A stretch of DNA of 8,247 nucleotides from an uncultured Ignavibacteriota bacterium (GTDB lineage: Bacteria; Bacteroidota; Ignavibacteria; Tepidaquicellales; Tepidaquicellaceae): the NCBI GenBank assembly GCA_937959065.1, contig CALGOI010000099.1, positions 1 through 8,247 on the forward strand, in the 5' to 3' direction. The notes under the pieces are model-generated. The model was not told where the DNA came from. It was given only the letters and a program-made list of their open reading frames with translations, and ran no database searches. Below are positions 6,761 to 8,247 of this stretch, piece after piece. A program made the translations under genes and the position numbers. Numbering within the stretch: the stretch's first letter is position 1; every line of letters starts with the position of its first letter.

Positions 6761-7885
6761 TCATACCTTTATAAAATTCTTTCCCGGTATCTGCTTAACT
6801 AGCCCCTTCAGCTCAAGCGACAGCAGATTCACCAAACAGTCCGACACCGGCAAACCTGTATTCATATTTATCGAATCTATGTTCATCGGCTGGTAATCCA
6901 GATTAGTGTATATCGCCCTCTCTGAATTCGTCAACCCCTCTATCACTTCCTTATTCCTCTCTTCATTCGGCTGTCTGAGCAGCGGCGCGATCTTGTATTC
7001 CAGCTCAACCAGTATATCCTCCAGCTTCGTTACCATCTTAGCGTAACCCTTCTTTATCAGCTCGTTCGTGCCCATCGACTTGTTCGAATTAATGTATCCC
7101 GGCACCGCGAATACCTCCCTGTTCTGGTCCAGCGCAAGGTGTGCCGTTATCAGTGAACCGCCTTTCATTGCCGATTCCACCACCAGCGTCCCGATGCTGA
7201 TACCGCTGATTATTCTGTTGCGTCTCGGGAAGTTCACCTTGTCCGGTATCGCTCCGAAATCCTGCTCCGATATTACAGCTCCCTTCTCCACTATCTCGTC
7301 ATACAGCTTCTTATTCTCCGGCGGGTATATCACGTCTATACCTGAACCCAGAACCGCGTAAGTAACGTTACCGTTCTTCAAAGAGCTGTGGTGAGCGACT
7401 GAATCTATTCCGCTCGCCATTCCGCTTATGACAGGTATTTTCATTTGAGATAGTCCATCTACCAGCCTGGCACAAACTATCTTCCCGTATTCGCTCGGAA
7501 CTCTCGTACCCACCACGCTGATGGAATACTTATCCATCTCCGTCAGGTTACCTTTGTAAAATAAAAGAACAGGCGCGTCGAATATCATCCTTAGGTTCTG
7601 TGGGTATTCGTCATCAGTTATGGAGATCATCTTCGTTCCGGTCTCTTCACATTTCGCCTCCAGCTTTTCGAAGTCCTCCTCGTATTCCTGCATCCGCTCT
7701 GTCGCTCTTAGAATGTCCCCGGCGATTATCCGCTCTATTCCGTCTATCTTGCTCAGCTCTGATTGGGAAAGCCCGAATATCTCACACGGATCCTCGAATA
7801 CCGATAACAGCTTCTTTATCCGCACGTCACCCAGGTTCTTCACCCGTGTAAGGAAATATATGTGCTTGAGGTTTTCCCTGCTCAC
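6761..7885 (-). CDS. dprA: DprA/Smf DNA-processing protein
   Basis: Single-strand DNA-binding protein that protects incoming DNA and loads RecA during natural transformation. The 374 residues give the full domain set. An N-terminal helical/HhH-like region is at about 1-65 (RVKNLGDVRIKKLL, LSKIDGIERIIAGDIL). The Rossmann-like DprA core spans about 85-295, with SVVGTR (123-128), SGMASGID (154-161), GSGIDVIYP (180-188), FPRRNRIISG (219-228) and GGSLITA (242-248). A C-terminal winged-helix domain is at about 318-374 (SERAIYTNL, LLSLELKGLVKQIPG). The start is GTG at 7885 with an AGGAG site four bases upstream. No ATG fits near the family N-terminus. It is the first gene of the minus-strand operon and is followed after one base by the DUF3109 gene. 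DprA is also widespread in bacteria not known to be transformable, so competence should not be assumed. Confidence 0.95.
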   Translation of the reverse strand: MSRENLKHIYFLTRVKNLGDVRIKKLLSVFEDPCEIFGLSQSELSKIDGIERIIAGDILRATERMQEYEEDFEKLEAKCEETGTKMISITDDEYPQNLRMIFDAPVLLFYKGNLTEMDKYSISVVGTRVPSEYGKIVCARLVDGLSQMKIPVISGMASGIDSVAHHSSLKNGNVTYAVLGSGIDVIYPPENKKLYDEIVEKGAVISEQDFGAIPDKVNFPRRNRIISGISIGTLVVESAMKGGSLITAHLALDQNREVFAVPGYINSNKSMGTNELIKKGYAKMVTKLEDILVELEYKIAPLLRQPNEERNKEVIEGLTNSERAIYTNLDYQPMNIDSINMNTGLPVSDCLVNLLSLELKGLVKQIPGKNFIKV

Positions 7886-7888
7886 CTT

Positions 7889-7896
7889 ACTCCTTT
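7889..7896 (-). promoter_or_regulatory. Ribosome binding site of dprA
   Basis: The minus-strand sequence AAAAGGAGTAAG lies directly before the GTG at 7885. The AGGAG core is separated from the start by four bases, which is rather short. It is the clearest Shine-Dalgarno sequence in the window and decides the choice of GTG as the dprA start. Confidence 0.6.
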
Positions 7897-7903
7897 TATT
7901 CAG

Positions 7904-7933
7904 CTTATAATGTAAATAATGTTATTATTACAA
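7904..7933 (-). promoter_or_regulatory. Candidate sigma-70-type promoter for the dprA operon
   Basis: On the minus strand, TTGTAA (7928-7933) and TATAAG (7904-7909) are separated by 18 nt and lie just before the dprA ribosome site. Transcription would start near 7897, leaving a leader of only about 12 nt before the GTG. The spacer overlaps an imperfect dyad TGTAA-N12-TTACA (7911-7932) that could be an operator. The DNA here is very A/T-rich, so chance matches are likely, and no Bacteroidota-type TAnnTTTG element was seen in its place. Confidence 0.35.
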
Positions 7934-8023
7934 TAAATGAAAAAACGGCACCATATTTGCATTCATTTCCCCCTAAATATAATAAAATTATCAATTAAAA
8001 GTAAATTTTTCTCGATAATTGTC

Positions 8024-8043
8024 GTTCCCGCGTAGGCGGGAAC
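8024..8043. repeat. REP-like GC-rich palindrome
   Basis: GTTCCCGC (8024-8031) pairs perfectly with GCGGGAAC (8036-8043) around a 4-nt GTAG loop. With its flanks (GTC before, CTAG after) it resembles the dispersed intergenic repeat of many genomes with core ATTCCCGC, short loop, GCGGGAAT. Here the outer A-T pair of that core is replaced by G-C on both arms. It stands between two genes and has no T-tract, so it is not a standard terminator. Only one copy is visible, and its repeat nature is inferred from the resemblance. Confidence 0.65.
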
Positions 8044-8120
8044 CTAGACCACGATTTCCGTACGACGTGTGATTTTATTTCGGACTCAAATCTTCTTACG
8101 ATATGAATAATAAACCCAAC

Positions 8121-8144
8121 AAAAAAACTCCGCCATCAGCGGAG
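8121..8144 (-). terminator. Intrinsic terminator of the ABC permease operon
   Basis: On the minus strand a CTCCGC/GCGGAG stem (8139-8144 with 8128-8133, loop 8134-8138) is followed by seven Ts (8127-8121). It begins 47 nt after the TAG of the permease fragment and separates that upstream operon from dprA. Confidence 0.87.
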
Positions 8145-8151
8145 CCACTTT

Positions 8152-8187
8152 ACAAACTTTATAAACTTGATAAACTTTACAAACTCG
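8152..8187. repeat. Four-unit 9-bp tandem repeat
   Basis: Four adjacent 9-mers are present on the plus strand: ACAAACTTT, ATAAACTTG, ATAAACTTT and ACAAACTCG. A partial unit CACTTT precedes them. All share AYAAACTY at fixed 9-nt spacing. The block lies between the permease stop codon and its terminator, so it would be transcribed in the 3' untranslated region and is not translated in the permease frame. No function is known. Confidence 0.7.
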
Positions 8188-8191
8188 AAAC

Positions 8192-8247
8192 CTACCTCTT
8201 CAGCTTCGGATCAAACGCATCCCGTATCCCGTCACCCAGCAAATTCA
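8192..8247 (-). CDS. ABC transporter permease (DppC/OppC type), C-terminal end only
   Basis: The last 17 codons and a TAG stop of a gene that enters from the right edge, reading NLLGDGIRDAFDPKLKR. This matches the conserved C-terminal tail NLLGDGLRDxLDPR of the DppC/OppC family of dipeptide/oligopeptide/nickel ABC transporter inner-membrane permeases. Substrate cannot be told from the tail. The proposed terminator is 47 nt downstream of the stop. The identification rests on a short but highly characteristic motif. Confidence 0.82.
   Translation of the reverse strand, partial: NLLGDGIRDAFDPKLKR

Larger units (their letters stand above)
7886..8191. other. Intergenic region between ABC permease and dprA
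   Basis: About 306 nt without a supported gene. From right to left it holds the 9-bp tandem repeat, the leftward terminator, about 75 nt with no feature I can name, the REP-like palindrome, an A/T-rich stretch (7966-8020) and the candidate dprA promoter. No tRNA-like or CRISPR-like structure was seen. Confidence 0.7.

Noticed and set aside
6242..7910. Plus-strand open frames opposite the DUF3109 gene and dprA
   Set aside because: They lack motifs and ribosome sites, while the minus strand carries two well-supported genes.
7928..7966. 12-codon minus-strand ORF (ATG at 7966, TAA at 7928) upstream of dprA as a leader peptide
   Set aside because: Its G-run is only two bases from the ATG, it lies upstream of the candidate promoter, and there is no attenuator-like hairpin after it.
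8024..8043. GC-rich hairpin as an intrinsic terminator
   Set aside because: Neither side has a T-tract directly after the stem, and a proper terminator for the permease already lies at 8121-8144.
8152..8187. Tandem repeat as a CRISPR array
   Set aside because: Units are 9 bp and directly adjacent with no spacers, and no cas genes are near.

Overview
The window looks like ordinary chromosomal DNA from a Gram-negative bacterium of the Bacteroidota/Ignavibacteriota/Chlorobiota group. I infer this from a DUF3109 protein, which is common in that group, an outer-membrane beta-barrel with an N-terminal signal peptide and a C-terminal phenylalanine, several genes with A/T-rich leaders instead of a Shine-Dalgarno sequence, and the style of the HslUV, sigma-54 and DprA proteins. 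Ignavibacteria-like is my best guess. It is a lineage inference from protein character, not a measured result.

Left part, plus strand (1-1884): the 3' two-thirds of a 3-hydroxybutyryl-CoA dehydrogenase gene, cut by the window edge, is followed 44 nt later by a complete short-chain acyl-CoA dehydrogenase gene. Together they supply two of the oxidation steps of fatty-acid or butyrate metabolism. They end at a strong hairpin with T-tracts on both strands. It also serves as the terminator of the convergent minus-strand operon.

Centre, minus strand (1913-7885): a tightly packed six-gene run in the order dprA, DUF3109 gene, rpoN, hslV, hslU, outer-membrane barrel gene. The junctions are a 1-nt gap, an 8-nt overlap, 17 nt, 24 or 81 nt depending on the hslU start, and 17 nt. 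No terminator is visible between the genes. The run joins DNA uptake/recombination (DprA), an uncharacterised cysteine-rich protein, the alternative sigma factor sigma-54, the HslUV ATP-dependent protease and a cell-envelope protein. A candidate promoter lies just upstream of dprA.

Right part (7886-8247): about 300 nt of non-coding DNA with a candidate dprA promoter, a REP-like GC-rich palindrome, a terminator facing leftward and a 9-bp tandem repeat. It ends in the last 17 codons of a minus-strand DppC/OppC-type ABC transporter permease that runs off the window.

I found no tRNA, rRNA, CRISPR array, insertion sequence, phage gene or defence system. No clearly new biological system is visible. 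The points most worth a second look are the composition of the dprA-DUF3109-rpoN-hslVU-barrel operon, the DUF3109 protein itself, the non-ATG starts of hslV and possibly hslU, and the two intergenic repeat elements.
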